From the NCBI GenBank assembly GCA_037074705.1, contig CM073590.1, positions 164,112,746-164,176,745 on the forward strand: a DNA stretch of 64,000 nucleotides, written 5' to 3'. This stretch comes from Zhengitettix transpicula. Lineage: Eukaryota > Arthropoda > Insecta > Orthoptera > Tetrigidae. Each line of letters starts with the position of its first letter. The first letter of the stretch is position 1. Shown here piece after piece: positions 44,141 through 58,006 of the stretch. A program made the translations under genes and the position numbers. Under the pieces are notes generated by a model. That model did no database searches. It was not told the DNA's origin and saw only the letters and a program-made list of their open reading frames with translations.

Positions 44141-46063
44141 TACTTATATTTTTATTAATTGAATTATCAATTTTTTGTTAAATTTCGTTATTACACAAAT
44201 TCTTCATTATAATAAGTAGTAAATAACGTGTTCTCCACAAACATGAGACGCGAGTTTTAGGAGTGTTCAGGTGAGGATGTAAGGGAATACTGTAATAACC
44301 GAAAATAATATACGTGTACTGTATTTAATCATGTTGTATGAATAGATACAAAATATATATATACATCGAATATTACTAATTGAAAACAACCCGCGCTGTG
44401 AGTGAATCATGGAGTATGCAGTCGAAGAAAATAGAGAAACAAAGTAATATACTATATCATCCAATATAATATTTAAAGTTGGAATTTCAATTTATGTTTT
44501 CTTTTTCTTCCCCAATGAATGGCACGGATCAACTAGCAAATAATTAGTAATGTCGCTGTTCAGAATTTACAACACTGTAATAAAAATAGTTGTTGAGATA
44601 GAAAAAAGATGAAATTGAAAACGAAGAAGTGAAACTTATGATTTAAGCTACAACCAACTCCAGTTATATCACACATCTACTCTTATTCTCCTTACGGCTT
44701 CCAAAGTTTATCATTTTCATTTAATTGTTTGTTTACTTCTTACGTCATCTGAATTAACGAAAATGCTAAAGTATAGGTATGAAATGTGTGTATTGCTTTA
44801 CATTGGAATTGAAACTTCGCTCACATATTAAAACCGAAGAAACGCTTATTATATCATGAACGTCATACCTCTAAGAAAATAGGTAATATGATAAATACAC
44901 TCAAAATTTGATCCTTCATTATTATGAAATATTTCCGGGAATGAAGACAACTGCAATGAGAAATTAGAACTACGTTGCTGTTATTCAATGTGCAGGAGAT
45001 AATTACAGGAAGTGAAGGGACGTCGTAAATTACATTACGAAATAATTCGTTACAATCTGCTTTAATAGATGTAAGCAATTAAACATAAAATTATGCTCAT
45101 GTAGCCCGATATATAAATCTAAAATTACACCATAGAAAATTAACCCAGTAAACAATTTCTATAATTATTTAATTAAATTTCAATGAGTTGTCGGTAAAAG
45201 TAATACTGCGCGGGAAATCTATTAAAATTGATAATTTGGGTTCAAAAATAGGCTTAATGGTAGCTTAATCAAGTATAACACTAAACATTCCTAAATTATT
45301 AAATATTACCAAATTTACTGTTCATATACTAATTATTTAATTTACAGACCTAAATTTGAGTACTTAAAACATATTCCGTTTTTAGTTATGAAAAATTAAC
45401 TTGTATATAAGCCATACAGTACGTGTAGTTCCAGACATTACATTAAAAGTAAACTTTTAGCATAATATTGGGATATTGTACCGACTGGAAAAGGTATTGA
45501 AACCCCTCAGAGCCTGGTTTGTCGATATTTCTTCCCTTTAATTTTTTTTTGTAATGGTTGACACTAGTCGTCAGGGCGCCGATGTCACGAGCGGTCACTG
45601 CGGTGGGTTCATTTCCAGTGCGAATGTGTGATTCGCCCTACTGCGGCTACGTGCTGCTGTGACAGCCCGCTGAAGAGTTATGGCCACCATTATTCAGCGA
45701 CGTCACTCAAGAGTCACCCGTTCTCATGCAAATACTTTCGCTGTGCTCATTTACGTGTGAAACTCCGATAACTAGTGTTGGAGAAGTGTGTCTATCTTTG
45801 TTTGTATACATCTAGTGAATCTATATTCAACAGAATATCTGCCGAAATTAAATAAAACATCCTTCCAAACTTTAAACCTAGTATCTTATAGTGATTTGAT
45901 ATATTTATTTTTATTAGTCCGTATGTCAGGTTATTGGATACGCCAAATTTTTTGATGTAGTACAGATACAATTATCTGGATAACATCGAAACAAATTTAG
46001 CTTAAATATAATTATGTAATTATATTTTTACATATAAAAATGACAGAAGAAAAAAATATATAT
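44141..46063. other. Unannotated spacer
   Basis: Mostly AT-rich. A GC-richer patch at about 45560-45740 contains GGGTTCATTTCCAG, which resembles a worn pol III box B, but no convincing box A precedes it. Confidence 0.35.
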
Positions 46064-47143
46064 ATTGTAATAATCACTTATGATAGGCTTTTAAATGAAA
46101 AGAATTTATTATTTAACAAACAAAAGATTTATTAGCAATAAATTAAAACAATTACACATTTAAATATATCTCAGTCTCTCAGGGTCATAACTGGGTTTGA
46201 TAATGGCGAATAATTATATTTATAATCTTATCAACAATTTACAATTAAAAAAAATGAAAGTTACTTGTCAATGAAATTAGAACAAAAATTAATTGTGAAC
46301 GAAGTTAAACTAAAAAGATTGACTCTGCTTGACAATTTTAACCGATAAGAAGAGAACGAAATCTGACGGCTATCTTTTAATCAGGTTTACATAATTAGTT
46401 GTTTTTATATTGTTACTCACGGCTGCCCAGCATTCCAGGATACCTTTGATTTTTGAAAACACTATTATGGGTTTTGCACTGTTTCTAAAACTCACAGATT
46501 CTAAATCAATATTTTTATATGTCGACAGGAACCCCGATGATCCACCTTCGTCCTCTCGGTAGTCCGTTCGCCTTGGACAAATTCTGCGATTCGTCGTTTG
46601 GGTTGTCTTTATTGTTCTGCTAACTCTGGCCGGCTATGTGCACAAAAACTGCTTTTTTACTTAGCAGGTTTTGTCGTTATGCTGTAGTGAATGTTTATTT
46701 TGTCCTGAGAAAAATGTTCAGGGACCAATCAACTCTGTTGAATGCTAATTCTCATTATTTCTCTGCAAACTGTATTTAACCTTGCCTTCCTGCTTCCAAT
46801 TAACAGTTACTACTTCGACGACGTTCCACTGTAAACTCTATCTCATCAATCCTTGCGAACTGTACTTCACCATATCATAATGCGAACTGCCTCTCACCAA
46901 ATCATAATACAAACTGACTCCTCAATATCTTAATGCGACCTGTATATGACTAAACCTTCCTGCCAACTGACTCCCGTCTCGCAATTTTAGCGCGCATACC
47001 CCATTTTGCGGACCTTCCGACAAAGTAAACAGTGCTTGACTTGTCTATTGTTGTTCTGTTCTGGACCGCCGCCACAAAGGATTTCTCTAACAATTTAGAT
47101 TTTCAAATTAACAATTAATGTCTTAATTAATTGGCATTACAAT
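46064..47143 (-). mobile_element. Family B element, complete copy 4
   Basis: Perfect ATTGTAAT/ATTACAAT termini are embedded in ATATATAT on both sides. The inverted repeat is therefore 16 bp if the TA flanks are counted. On the minus strand it begins ATTGTAATGCCAATTAATTA, as copy 2 does. Conserved inner blocks include GTGAGTAACAATATAAA, CCTGATTAAAAGATAG and CATTATCAAACCCAGTTATG. It has no transposase and carries a 27-bp tandem array. At 1,080 bp this is the best reference copy for the family. The terminal symmetry suggests a TIR DNA transposon derivative, but the TA-rich flanks hide the target-site duplication. Confidence 0.8.
46830..46987. repeat. 27-bp tandem array inside family B
   Basis: About six units (starts 46830, 46854, 46881, 46908, 46934, 46961) share TGCGAACTG followed by CTCACCA..TCATAA or variants. 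The second and third units match best. Copy 2 keeps one or two related units (GTGCAGTTCACATTATGATA, near 14185), so the array is an old part of the element. Confidence 0.8.
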
Positions 47144-47439
47144 ATATATATTACATGAATATTCGTTTTTTCAGTATGCGTTCCTACACAATTTATACGA
47201 TTGCGAATAAACTTTGGTGAGTTGTGCGCACGTTCGCGAAGATTTCGTTCGGGTTATGTAACTATGAACGGAGGTGGAATTTTAGAAACGTGCGAAAACG
47301 ACCGGTATTTGATGCAATAATAAGTTTTCAGGTTCTTTGAGATTAATAGTTTCTCTCCAGATAATTTTAGTGTATAATTTCAAGTCCTTACAGGCATAAC
47401 TACTAAGGGTGTGAGTGAAAGATATATCAAATAATGCGA

Positions 47440-48110
47440 AAACATCTCATGGTGGTGTCAAATCCGGGATAATGCAAGTCGCTGGATTTAATTCTGACAT
47501 TTACTATGTCAGTTATGTTGTAGTTCATCCCGTAGATTTTTTGGAGTGGGAGACGAAATGGTTTACGCATTACTTTTATGTAACCTTCTTTCACCCATCA
47601 ATTTTGCTGTCGAATCTTGTGGAAGCCACTGAGTTTAATTATAACATTTACCATACTGGTTAAGATGTAGATGAGACCCTAGGTTTGGGAGTGGAAAGGG
47701 GTGAAATGTATTTCTGTGTCGCATTAAAAACGCGTACAGAAATTTCTACCAAAGGTTTTACTTACGATCCAGGAACAAACACTGAGGGGTAAGACACGCT
47801 TATCACCTATAGGGGTGAGAGTGGATGAAGTGGCATTTATAAACATTCGTAAACGGACATTATTAGCTTAGAAAAACTCTTTTCTACTGGACGCTGAAAT
47901 TCATAGTGTCTAATTTTAACTTCAAAATGCCAAGTAGGTAATATACCATAAGGATGATGATGAAAGGGTTTTAAAGTAAAATAATGATTCTACAAATACG
48001 GAGATTGAGGTCGAAACTGGGGTTAATGAGTCATTGAGTTAAATTCTTGCATTAACCATGGCGGTTAAGGAAATTTTACGATCCTCGACGTGGAAGCGGA
48101 CACTGTTGAA
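47440..48110 (-). repeat. Cluster of tRNA-like SINE-related segments (family I), decayed
   Basis: Segments near 47455-47510, 47625-47680 and 48000-48070 resemble one another and the segment at 58007-58112. They share GAGTTTAATTATAAC, or GAGTTAAATTCTTGCATTAA followed by CCATGGCGG, and GTCGAAACTGGGGTTA. On the minus strand these give box B-like GTTTCGACCTC and box A-like ATGGTTAATGC. Decayed, with no clear ends or duplications. Confidence 0.4.
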
Positions 48111-49454
48111 AAAGGTTACCCGGAGTATTTTTGACCCTCTTGAGTTACTGGGTGTAGCTTTTATTTTCTTAGGGTACCAGGTACATTTTTGGTCTCTAGT
48201 TAGTTAATGTTTGTATTTTTATGCTCCTCTAAATACAAAGTGTATTTGCGGATATAATTAAGTTAGCGACTTTAAAGCATAGGAACAATTTCTGATTCCA
48301 TCAAGATACCGGGAGTATTCGTGACTCATTGATAGTAAATGGACCGGGAGTATTTTTCATTCTTATAGTTCGCGTTGATTTTTATAATCTCATATTTTAT
48401 GTAGTAGCAGAATTATTGAGTTGTTAAAGTAACGTCAGTCATCTTCCTGGCTGATATGGCTTATATTGCCCCAATGGCTTAGATCATGGAAGAGAATGTA
48501 TATGGGAAAATATTTCATTGTCATTTAAATTAAATGCTTATTCAGCGGTTAATTTACATAAATATTCGGGAAATTGACAGGCACTCAGCTAGTACTAAAT
48601 ATAAATAACTTCAATATAATGTCAAACTGGATTGTTAATTGTTTAATGTTATCTATAATACATAACAGAATTCAGCGTGCCGTTTGTCGCGGTCAAACGT
48701 TAACTAATACGACAGTGATACTTTGTTGGAATTCCACATAGAGCATGCATGTTTATGTTAGTCATTAACTGCATCGAGGCAAATCACACCACGTGACGAA
48801 TCTCCATTTGCCTCCTTCCAAATGTATAGTAGTGAATTCGGTTCATGGCAGGGATCTGTTTTAGCTACTGTCTCAAAACAATCTCACAGATTACGATCCA
48901 TCTCAACACTTTACACTAATTTCGACAGACGACGATATTGTTGAAAGGAAAGGGAAGCACGAATACGAGTAGGTCTCTTAGTTTTTTATAGTCGAATCAG
49001 TCGTAAAGTGTTGTTTAATATCTAATGCTTTCTTTTTCCATATCCCGTGGCGTATTCCACAGGGATTCGCATTGAACATGAAGGGAAGACACAAACAACA
49101 GAAAAATTCGAAAGAAAAAAGTCTTGTCTGTTTTCTTGAAAAATACTACAGTTCCAGCAAATGATTGAATAATTGAAAATATTTTCTTCAACCGCAACAC
49201 AATAAAAACTGTAAAAAGTTATCTAAGTCTTTTCATTTGTGTACTCTTATGAATCAAAAAGCTACAACCACGTTAAATTTTTCTAACAGATAAATATATA
49301 TTTTAGTGAATAATCCAGTATATATAATACATACTGCATAAGTGAAATATTTTAATAAATATTTATTAAACAGAATTTGAAGATAACTATGTAAAATATT
49401 GTTTTCTGTAAAATAATAAATACATTCACATTATATAAATTAACAAATACACGG
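48111..49454. other. Unannotated spacer
   Basis: No gene or repeat ends recognised. Confidence 0.4.
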
Positions 49455-49540
49455 CCTTATGTCAAAAAATTATGTTTATTAACAAAACATTAAATAAACG
49501 ACGTTTCGTCCCATTTTAAGGTCGCTTCAGGTTTAATAAT
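49455..49540 (-). repeat. Family H tail module with hammerhead-like motif
   Basis: The minus strand carries the hammerhead-like motif (49539-49492), then TTGTTAATAAACATAA, then TTTTTTGACATAAGGCCG. This is the order seen at 8723-8830 on the plus strand. The matching order in two places supports a dispersed family. Confidence 0.55.
49492..49539 (-). ncRNA. Hammerhead-ribozyme-like motif
   Basis: On the minus strand: TTATTAAAC, then CTGAAGC (one base off CUGANGA), then GACC, the loop TTAAAAT and GGGAC, then GAAAC and GTC, then GTTTATTT. AAAC/GTTT and the next T-A form a clean stem I. Stem II has one extra base. GAAACGTC is identical to the copy at 8757-8764. The A-to-C change at the last core position would be expected to abolish activity. 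Confidence 0.45.
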
Positions 49541-49618
49541 TGAATAAAGCCGTGCATTTGTTTATTTAAATTATTGTGAATGTCAGATATTTACATCTAT
49601 ACTTTAATATTGCGTTTA

Positions 49619-49690
49619 GAAGGTTTTCCCGGTGTGGATAGTGGAAATTCTCTCGAGATTCCAACCAGGTAAGTTCGTCAAAAACATTCG
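49619..49690. repeat. Family D repeat, partial copy 2
   Basis: GAAGGTTTTCCCGGTGTGGA and CTCTCGAGATTCCAACCAGG match family D copy 1. The ACGTTTCG part is missing. Confidence 0.55.
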
Positions 49691-51084
49691 TGTTTAAATC
49701 GGACATACCCTGTTGGAATTACAGGAGAATTTCATCTGCATTAGCATTCATTATGAAGAACATATTGTTCTTGTTACCTTCGGAATTTAAATGGGTCACC
49801 AAACCGAAATTTTAAATATTCCCAGGCTTTGCTGTTGGAACATATGGATGTTTTTAAATAAGGTCCTATCAATTAATCAGCCATGGTTTGGAGTGAGTCG
49901 TTAATATAATCAAGGTCATTCCATATATAATTCAGTTACTAATGGGATTTAAATAATCTGAAACAAACTGATATCTAAATATTTGCCTTATGATATCTAA
50001 TAATTATGAACGCAGCCAATAAAATTGATTTTATTTATTAAAGCATTTATTTAAAGTTATCAACGTTTATTTTGTTAGAAGCTATCATCTGCTATCGTAA
50101 AATATTATCTGTGAATTAATATTAGTATTATTGTCCCACTGACGCATATTTATTTCTGATTGTAGAATAATAGGAGATTGTCGCAAATAACAGTTCATTG
50201 AACTGTTTTCTCTTACTCTACCTACTTTCCTTATAAATTTAATTATGTCTGATTGTGAACCAGTTTCAACGTTGCGATTACCACATGATCCCGAAGGTTT
50301 CCCTCCAAACATTTCAACACATTCAACGCTCTATGTGGATGCATTCTGAACTCTTTCTGCGCGATAAACTCGAATGTGCCTTAAAATAAGCGGCACGCGT
50401 CGTTGCTCATGAAAAGAAATATCTGCACCTGGTGGTTGCCATGTTTGACTCTAATAGGAAACACGTTTATAAAACGGGAACGGGGTCGTTAACCCAGATG
50501 AAAATTCGTACGTGTGTTGGTGACAGATTTATGTGTGTGGACGGAGAGTTGCTACATTAATTATTACTCCGTGTTTGTTTACTGTTTCACGAGAAAGATA
50601 AATAACTGCTAGATGCTCCTCGTGTATCTGATATTCAAGCTTCAGCTGTAACGAGTATATAAGCGTTAATGCATTAAAAATATTTGTCGACGAGGTTAGC
50701 GAATGTATTACCAACACATAAGCCAAAATACGGCATTATTTATCCTTTCATAATCTTGTGACGCTCTGAGGTGTTATCTGTGTATACTGTGCAGTATAGT
50801 GCATGATTCTAAATTTTAATCGAAGCTGTCTTACGATAGGATTGTTTAAATCAGAAACTCATAATATTTCATTCTTAAATGCAGGGCGGTGACGTATTGT
50901 TATCTTTTAAATGTTCAGTATTTTCTCGTATTTTAAAAATAATTCAAATTATACATATCTGGAGGACTTTTATTGCTGGCCCTTATTAATTTAACATAAC
51001 TTTCATAGAATACTGATAAAACAGTGTAATAATCCAAATTGAAGATCATTAGAAATTATATGTTGTGATATTTCTTTTTATTTA
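49691..51084. other. Unannotated spacer
   Basis: No recognisable gene. Minus-strand frames at 50312-50085 and 50726-50529 have no known motif. Confidence 0.4.
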
Positions 51085-51853
51085 ATAAGCTGGTTGCTTG
51101 GCGTTTCCCGTATACATATTTATATAAACCCGAAAAAGTATTTAATTCAATATTTATCTTTAGTCAAGCAGTCATTTAACCTAAATCCAACTGTTCCTAG
51201 TTCTGTACATACAACCGACCGATATTGAACAGCTATAAAATACATGGAATTTTATTGCATCAATCCCAACAAACGTGCCTCCGAATTTCTTTACGAATAA
51301 AATATTTAAATATACTCCTTGAGTATGCAGGATATATAATTGTCCCTCAGTCTTCAGACATTATGAAAGATTAAATTGATAAAATTCTTAGATAGATTTA
51401 CAATGTAAACAAATAGTCGCCATAGTGGCACGAAAATTATCTTACATTTTCTGCAATAATCGTAAAGTATTTCGTATTGTTTTTTGTCATTCGAAGGAGT
51501 ATTTCTGAATAAAATTATACTTTCTATTCAATGAAATATTTCAGCTATATTTCATTACGGAAAAAATGAATTTTCTTTTGTTCGTAGAGTAGTAACGTCT
51601 CTCTGTCGCGTGACGTCATAGTCTCTTGGCGCGCAGTAATTTAGCACAAAATTATCACGTTTTTCAATTATAATTCTTTTCAACTTTATGCTAGAGAATT
51701 TTCACCCCCACAGTACCGTTTCTCGTGTTTTGAAGAATATGTGTACAAATTTTTGTTGCGATCTGTTCACACATTTAGTTTGTATAGAGATTAACGTAAA
51801 TACATACATACATACATACATACAAACATACATCATTTTTAATTATATAGATA
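51085..51853 (+). mobile_element. Family E element, copy 3
   Basis: Starts TAAGCTGGTTGCTTGGCGTT and ends (ACAT)n...AATTATATAGATA. It is collinear with copy 2 but shorter, lacking an internal piece of about 110 bp. It contains GCGTGACGTCATAG, where TGACGTCA is a perfect CRE-type palindrome; copy 2 has TGATGTCA at the same place. Confidence 0.8.
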
Positions 51854-54800
51854 CTTGACTCTTTAAATGTTAAATTAATAATTTATTAAACAGATTATAT
51901 TGTAATGAACATATTTTAAGAATCCGTTTAAAACTCATGTTCATACATACAATAGAAAAACGTACGCGATCAGACTAGAAATTCAGTGGAATTTATCGTA
52001 CATATCACAACGAAAATTTGATAAACACTTAAAGTAATCAACTTTATGAAATTCTCGTCGATATTCATCTTACGTATTTTTCCATTATATTTATTAACAT
52101 GTTATAAATAATCTCACCTCTGATTAGACGGTTGTAAAGTGCGTTAGTTGAACTAAATTGATTAAATATGGACGCTAAGCATATATATATATATTAATTG
52201 TTTACAAAAATACAGCATGCATACACATAATAAATAATATGTAGTTATTATTAATTTTAAAACATTAGAGTTGAAAATAACTAATTTATTATACTAATGA
52301 GGAACACAATTCAATAATTATCATATATAAAATAATTATGGAAATGTGAGGTATAAATGGAATTTATTGCAAATTAGTTTAATATTTTAAGTGTGAATTA
52401 GATTTTCAGTGGAGTGTTTTTGTGCAATTATTAAAAATATTAACTTTATTGAAGAACGAATAAAATTTTAGAAATTAATATATAATAATATGTATATTTT
52501 CTACTGTCAACAGAGACAAAAAATAAATTCAGTTAAATATTGCTTTCTTTCTGAAAGTATGAAATAACTATGGTTTAACGACCAAAATAAATTTTAGCAC
52601 TAAACTGTACGCCAGAATCGTAAGAAGAAAAAGTGATAATCAAGAGTAATAGTCATAAAGATCTTTAAAAGTAGCAAGGAATAATAAAATATTAATTTAT
52701 TTAACTCAATTAATTCCCATAAAATGTCATAATTTAATGAAATTACTTGAACTATCAAATAAATACGTATATGTAATGACTTCATAAAACAGGTATCATT
52801 CGACAGCGAAGAAATTTTAAATCTCAGCGCTATTATGGATCTTACAAAGTAAATTAAATGACGTCAACACCAGATGATACCAAAAAAAATTGTTGCGAGC
52901 ATGTTAATATTTTTGGATCTAAACTGAATGTGTTCCCCAAACGATCTGTCTATAGTTGAGAGAGGGATAACAATACCTTTATAACGTATAGGAAATATAA
53001 CGTATAGGCATATAACGTATAGGAAAGTAGAAGAGCTACGAGTTTCAAGAGTTTTTGTAATAGGATCAACAGAGCTCCGATAGTAGAGAGAGCATTACGC
53101 TGAAGAGAGATTTATACGAGACACATCATCAATCTATTCCAACACCATCGCCTTAAAAATTTCCACCATATCCACAAACGTCTTGGCCATCTCCGTGCAT
53201 CCTACAGTGACCGATCGATAAAAACTATTCATCTTCTATCTTTCTATAAGTTTGGGACGGAAATCTAAATTAAAAAATACCTATCGGGAAACAAAAATTC
53301 CTAGACTTACAGATGTTCGTGTGAATTCCTTTTCCCAGTTTCACAATAATAAAAAAAAGTCTGAACACAAATAATGTTAAGAATAATTATAACGTCTGCG
53401 GCATTCATATCCCCATCAAAAAAATAAAAGAACAAAATCTCATGTTGAAGAGGGCTTCGGGATCTATAACGACAAAGAACTCAGGTCCTTGTAAATCAAT
53501 GATATCATCATCTTCAAAATGCGCGCGTTGATGATGGAACCGGCAGGTCTAGGGTCGGTTGAGTTGAAGCTGATAAGAAACAAAGTGGCAATGTAAAATA
53601 TTGATTTACAACTCTGAAGTGAAAATACTTTATCTGTAACACAAAATACCCTGACGAAAACGAGTTACTTTTATGTACCCATGATTGAAACAGTTAATTT
53701 AAAGCAAGAGAAATTGTATTTCCTTTGATTTCTTTTCATAACTTTTATGGTAATATACAATTAATTTCTGTTAAACTGCTGGCCCCCAACAATGTATAGA
53801 AAATTGTATTATATATAATATATAACAAACGCCGTAGTTAAATCTGGTATTTTATGTATATTTGCGTGGGTGAACTTATAAACCTTAAATTTGTGGTCCC
53901 ATGTTATACGTTAATAAATCAGCTGACTGTGTTCGGGCGCGTAATATTCTTTGAGTGGCGGCGTTCTGTGACGTCAGAGAAGTAGGACATCTGACGCCGA
54001 ACTTACAAGTAAGTAAATAAAGGGCTTAAGCATACGTTAAATGTGAAACATTAAAATATTTTGTATTATATTCAACAGGAGAACGTTTAAAACAGATAAA
54101 TAAGAGATTTCGTTATGAACTATAGACAAGACATGCCACGACACAGTTTAGTCAAAAGAAACTAAAGTGGACGGTTAAAATAGTAACTATAAGAATGATT
54201 GAAAATTGTCTAAATAATATAAAATTAAATACATAATGAAAATCAATGCAAGTAATCAAAAAATACTAAATTCTAGTCGTTGCGATCGTTTTCTCCAACT
54301 TATTTTCGGGTTACATAATCAACGTTATCATGAATGGGGCAGAAAAATTACCTATACGAGTGCCAAATAATATTTTAAGTACCGGTTATTACACAGCGAT
54401 TTCATTGATCGTCAGATTGAAACGGCCACAAAAGTGCAGATAACTTTATGGTGCACAGATTTAGATGTTACAAATGTTTAAAACAAAAAATTCTCCATGT
54501 CGTCCCCTTTTCTGTATTCTGCACGAGAACTCGCAAGGTATCCAGATATTGATTAGGAAGATTCGTATCATGTATCCGTATTTAGCGTTCAGTAATTCCG
54601 TATATAATATTGCGTAGTGCATGGTTAAAAATTAAATACTTGAAATACTTTATGTATCCTTCTCACCATATCGAAAATAATTCTTAAATATATATACTTA
54701 AATTGAGTTATAAACTATTTAAGGCTTACCAATATTATAACAAATTATAGGTGTGACTGAACGATCTTGATTTTATAAGATGGCTACCGCGATGCAAAAA

Positions 54801-55953
54801 TTATTTTATAAAATTCAGTTCATGCACTTTACAAGATTCTTTGAATAAATGTTGTTTTTATTTAATTCTAGATAATTTATGATCTATCATTGAAAATTCT
54901 TTTATTGTAGCAAATATAAAATAATCTTAAAGGATTATAAATTTAATATAACTAATTCTTACAGGATTATCCGTATCCTTTTGAAACCGGCGCACAAAGA
55001 TACGCTTAGAATTATTTTAAACAATGTTAAGGTAAATCAAATGGATTATATTATAAAAATTAATTAACCATTTATAAAAAAATTGTATATTGAAAAATTA
55101 TATACATAGGGATTTTGAAAATGTTCATACTTAAAAAATAATTATGTTTTTGTATATGAATATGTCTGAATTATTGGCCGAACGCTCCATCGTTCAAAAT
55201 ATAAAAAAGTTTAATAATGGAGCTTCAATTTTTTACTGGGACTATATTACTATATTTACTGGGGATATATTATATAAATAAATAGTAATTTAAGACTAAT
55301 TTTCTTTACCATAAATACCGTTTTGAAAATTTGGGTTGTCATCAAACGACATTGAAGTAATGCTATTTAAATTTCGCAGTAGTAGCGTTTTCCATATTAT
55401 TCAATCGAACACATTCCGCGGTTATGGGTAATTTTGTATTTGAGTATTTCAACTGAAAAGTTTACGAAACTAGAGAGAGAAATTCATAGAGGACAAAATT
55501 GAACAAACATTGAGTTAACGTTTATAAGTTCGTTAATATTTATTGTGTTCCCAGGAAATCAATAAATGAACTAAATCAATCTGTTAATTTATAGCAGGCT
55601 CTTAATATACGTCACTAAACTGTCAGTGACTTTAATAGAAACCTATTAAACTCTTCACCTTGATCCGCTAACAAATTCAATAAAATTTGTTCACGAGACG
55701 TCGTCGTTTGCAAAGATTAAGAAGGGGACTGTCAAATTGTATCACATTGCCACTACTTTCCAAGGTTCCAACCTAAGGAAAGTAAACTTCACTTTTGCTC
55801 AACTAATAATCTACAGTCTAATTACAACTTTTCGGCGGTTGAATTATTTCTATTCAAATTTTAAGGTAACCTGAGAGATTACCTTAAAGTGTAACACAAC
55901 AAAATCTTACTTGAGTATATTTAAAATGAAATAATTTACGTCTGTTTTGAAAA
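51854..55953. other. Long unannotated AT-rich spacer
   Basis: About 4 kb in which I recognise no gene or dispersed family. Minor items are a (TA)n run near 52182 and a small tandem of ATAACGTATAGG-type units (three copies) at 52980-53026. Confidence 0.4.
52980..53026 (+). repeat. Short tandem repeat, three copies of ATAACGTATAGG
   Basis: Three units separated by 3-4 bases within 47 bp. Confidence 0.8.
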
Positions 55954-56165
55954 TTAATAATAAGAATAATAGCCAAATACAGACTAACGAAGTGATGATT
56001 GGCTTTCGAGTTTTGTCAACTGAATTGTGCAGTTGTGTCGCTCTAGGCTCTTTTATTTTTTTCATTTTCTTAGCATCCAAAGAAATAAATACCACTCAAC
56101 GTTTTTAGAAATCTTGTTCATATTAACTCTTATTTTGCCTGTATTTGTCAATTTGGTTATTATTT
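55954..56165 (+). mobile_element. Family C Penelope-like tail, copy 3 with inverted ends
   Basis: The left end AATAATAGCCAAATACAGAC and right end GCCTGTATTTGTCAATTTGG are inverted copies. The interior has GTGCAGTTGTGTCGCTCTAG on the plus strand, as in copy 1. However, AATAAATACCACTCAACGTTT is reversed relative to copy 1, so the interior is rearranged. The hammerhead-like core is not intact here. Confidence 0.6.
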
Positions 56166-58006
56166 AAGTATATTTAGTTGATTTAATACTTAGAAATAAT
56201 TAATCACTTTTATATCGGTCTAAAAAATTAACTTGTGTGTGAAAAACGAATCTTTGATTAAAGTAGTTACAAATATATTCTTACCTTTTCTTCTCCATTC
56301 AACCACATTTAGTGTGCCGGAAATATATCTTATTTTTGCCAAAAAGCACGATTATTTACGGAAAATATTGTTATACTTATGTACGATTTAACGGGCCGCA
56401 TAAAAATTTAACATCCTCGTACCTTCCTTAATATTTGAGAGACCATTTCCATGGTAATGGCTTCATTTCGTTGTACGTTTAATTTTAATAAGAACACAGC
56501 GCGATCTTCTCACAAACAATTCCGCCTTTCTTGTACCTTTCTGGCTGTTATAGACCTTACACGCGTGTAAAATGCCAGTTAGCGTCCCTTATATCAATTA
56601 TCTTTTAAATGCTAATTTAACTCACTAAGTAGCGCATATTTTATAGATATGTGCTGCAATTTCAAATTTTATTACAGAATAAAATATGCATATTGTATAG
56701 CGTCGATTTATGTACCTTTAATTTTTAATTAAATATTAGCTTTCTCATAATTTTAATGCATTATTAGGTATGCCATGATAAAAAAAAACTTATTTGTTAT
56801 AATATTATGGCACTATTGTAAGAATCTTGCAAAATTAATAGTGTTTTGTTTAGTTTTATAAAAATACTGACAGAAATAGTGCGATAAATATTATTTATAT
56901 AATTTTAAATAAATACATTGCGCATGTGTCACCGAATATTTAGATCCTTAAATTAGTAATTTGTTTATATTCAGCATTATAACCTCTGAATGCTACGTAT
57001 TCTGTAAATAGTTATATTATTAGCTGATAGGCAAAAATTTTTAATAAATGTTGAAACTAAACCCTGAAGTACCTGGATTAAATTTAAATGGAATATTAAG
57101 TACCTCGTCTTTAACTTGTATATATTTCCAGAACCCATATGGTTTACCACGCTTTATTTCCTGTCCACATTTCTGCTATCCATTTTCAAATGCTTTTACT
57201 TCCATTTATCCGTCCGAAAACTCCAAGCCGATATTTACAGCATTTGTACATAAAAATTAACTAATAGAATTCCATTTTATTTAGTACGCCAATCAAAAAG
57301 ACTTCAATGCGCAATGCATCGATACTACTTCTGAGTGCGCGTTTATTGTTCATAAACCCCTCGATATGGTTAATGACGTCATTATGCAACTCAAAACTCT
57401 TGACTCTATAGATCACCCGCTCCTAGACCACTTGAAACGAAATTCTATACATCTATAGAGAATACGTAAAAATTCAAATAAAAAGTATTATTATTATCCG
57501 CCAACAACCCTAACAACCACTTTATGGGATTTGCTAATAATGTATTGATGTTACAATTTTTGTATGATTTTCTGATAAAAAAATTTACTGTCTGAGTTCA
57601 ATTTTATAGACGCTTATTTATTTCAGCTAATAATTAACCACGTAATACGATTGTTTAGTATTTCAGTATAAAGTAATTTGACGATTACAATTTTTTCTAC
57701 AAAATAAATTAAATTTAAAGGTTATTTAATTTTTTTTTAAAGGTGATTATCGAATAAATAAAATAGACTGTTTGTGTGCATATTTGAGTGTGTATCTGTG
57801 AATGTTTTGCATAACAAATCTACATCCGTGAAGCAAATTTTACCCCACAGGGTTTGTTTCCGGTTCGAAAGGAACACACGAACGAAATTTGAATAGCCAC
57901 TACTACCACCCCAAGAAGCAGGCCGGAAATTTTCAAACATGCTCAAACGGCCGTTATTTGCGTCGGAAATTTCAACTCCAAATCTCATATGAGGGTAGCT
58001 CTCTTA
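56166..58006. other. Unannotated spacer
   Basis: No recognisable gene. A frame on the minus strand (57988-57737) runs into the body of the SINE-like segment that follows. Confidence 0.4.

Noticed and set aside
45560..45740. SINE-like segment with GGGTTCATTTCCAG
   Set aside because: Box B is degenerate and no box A, second copy or duplication was found.
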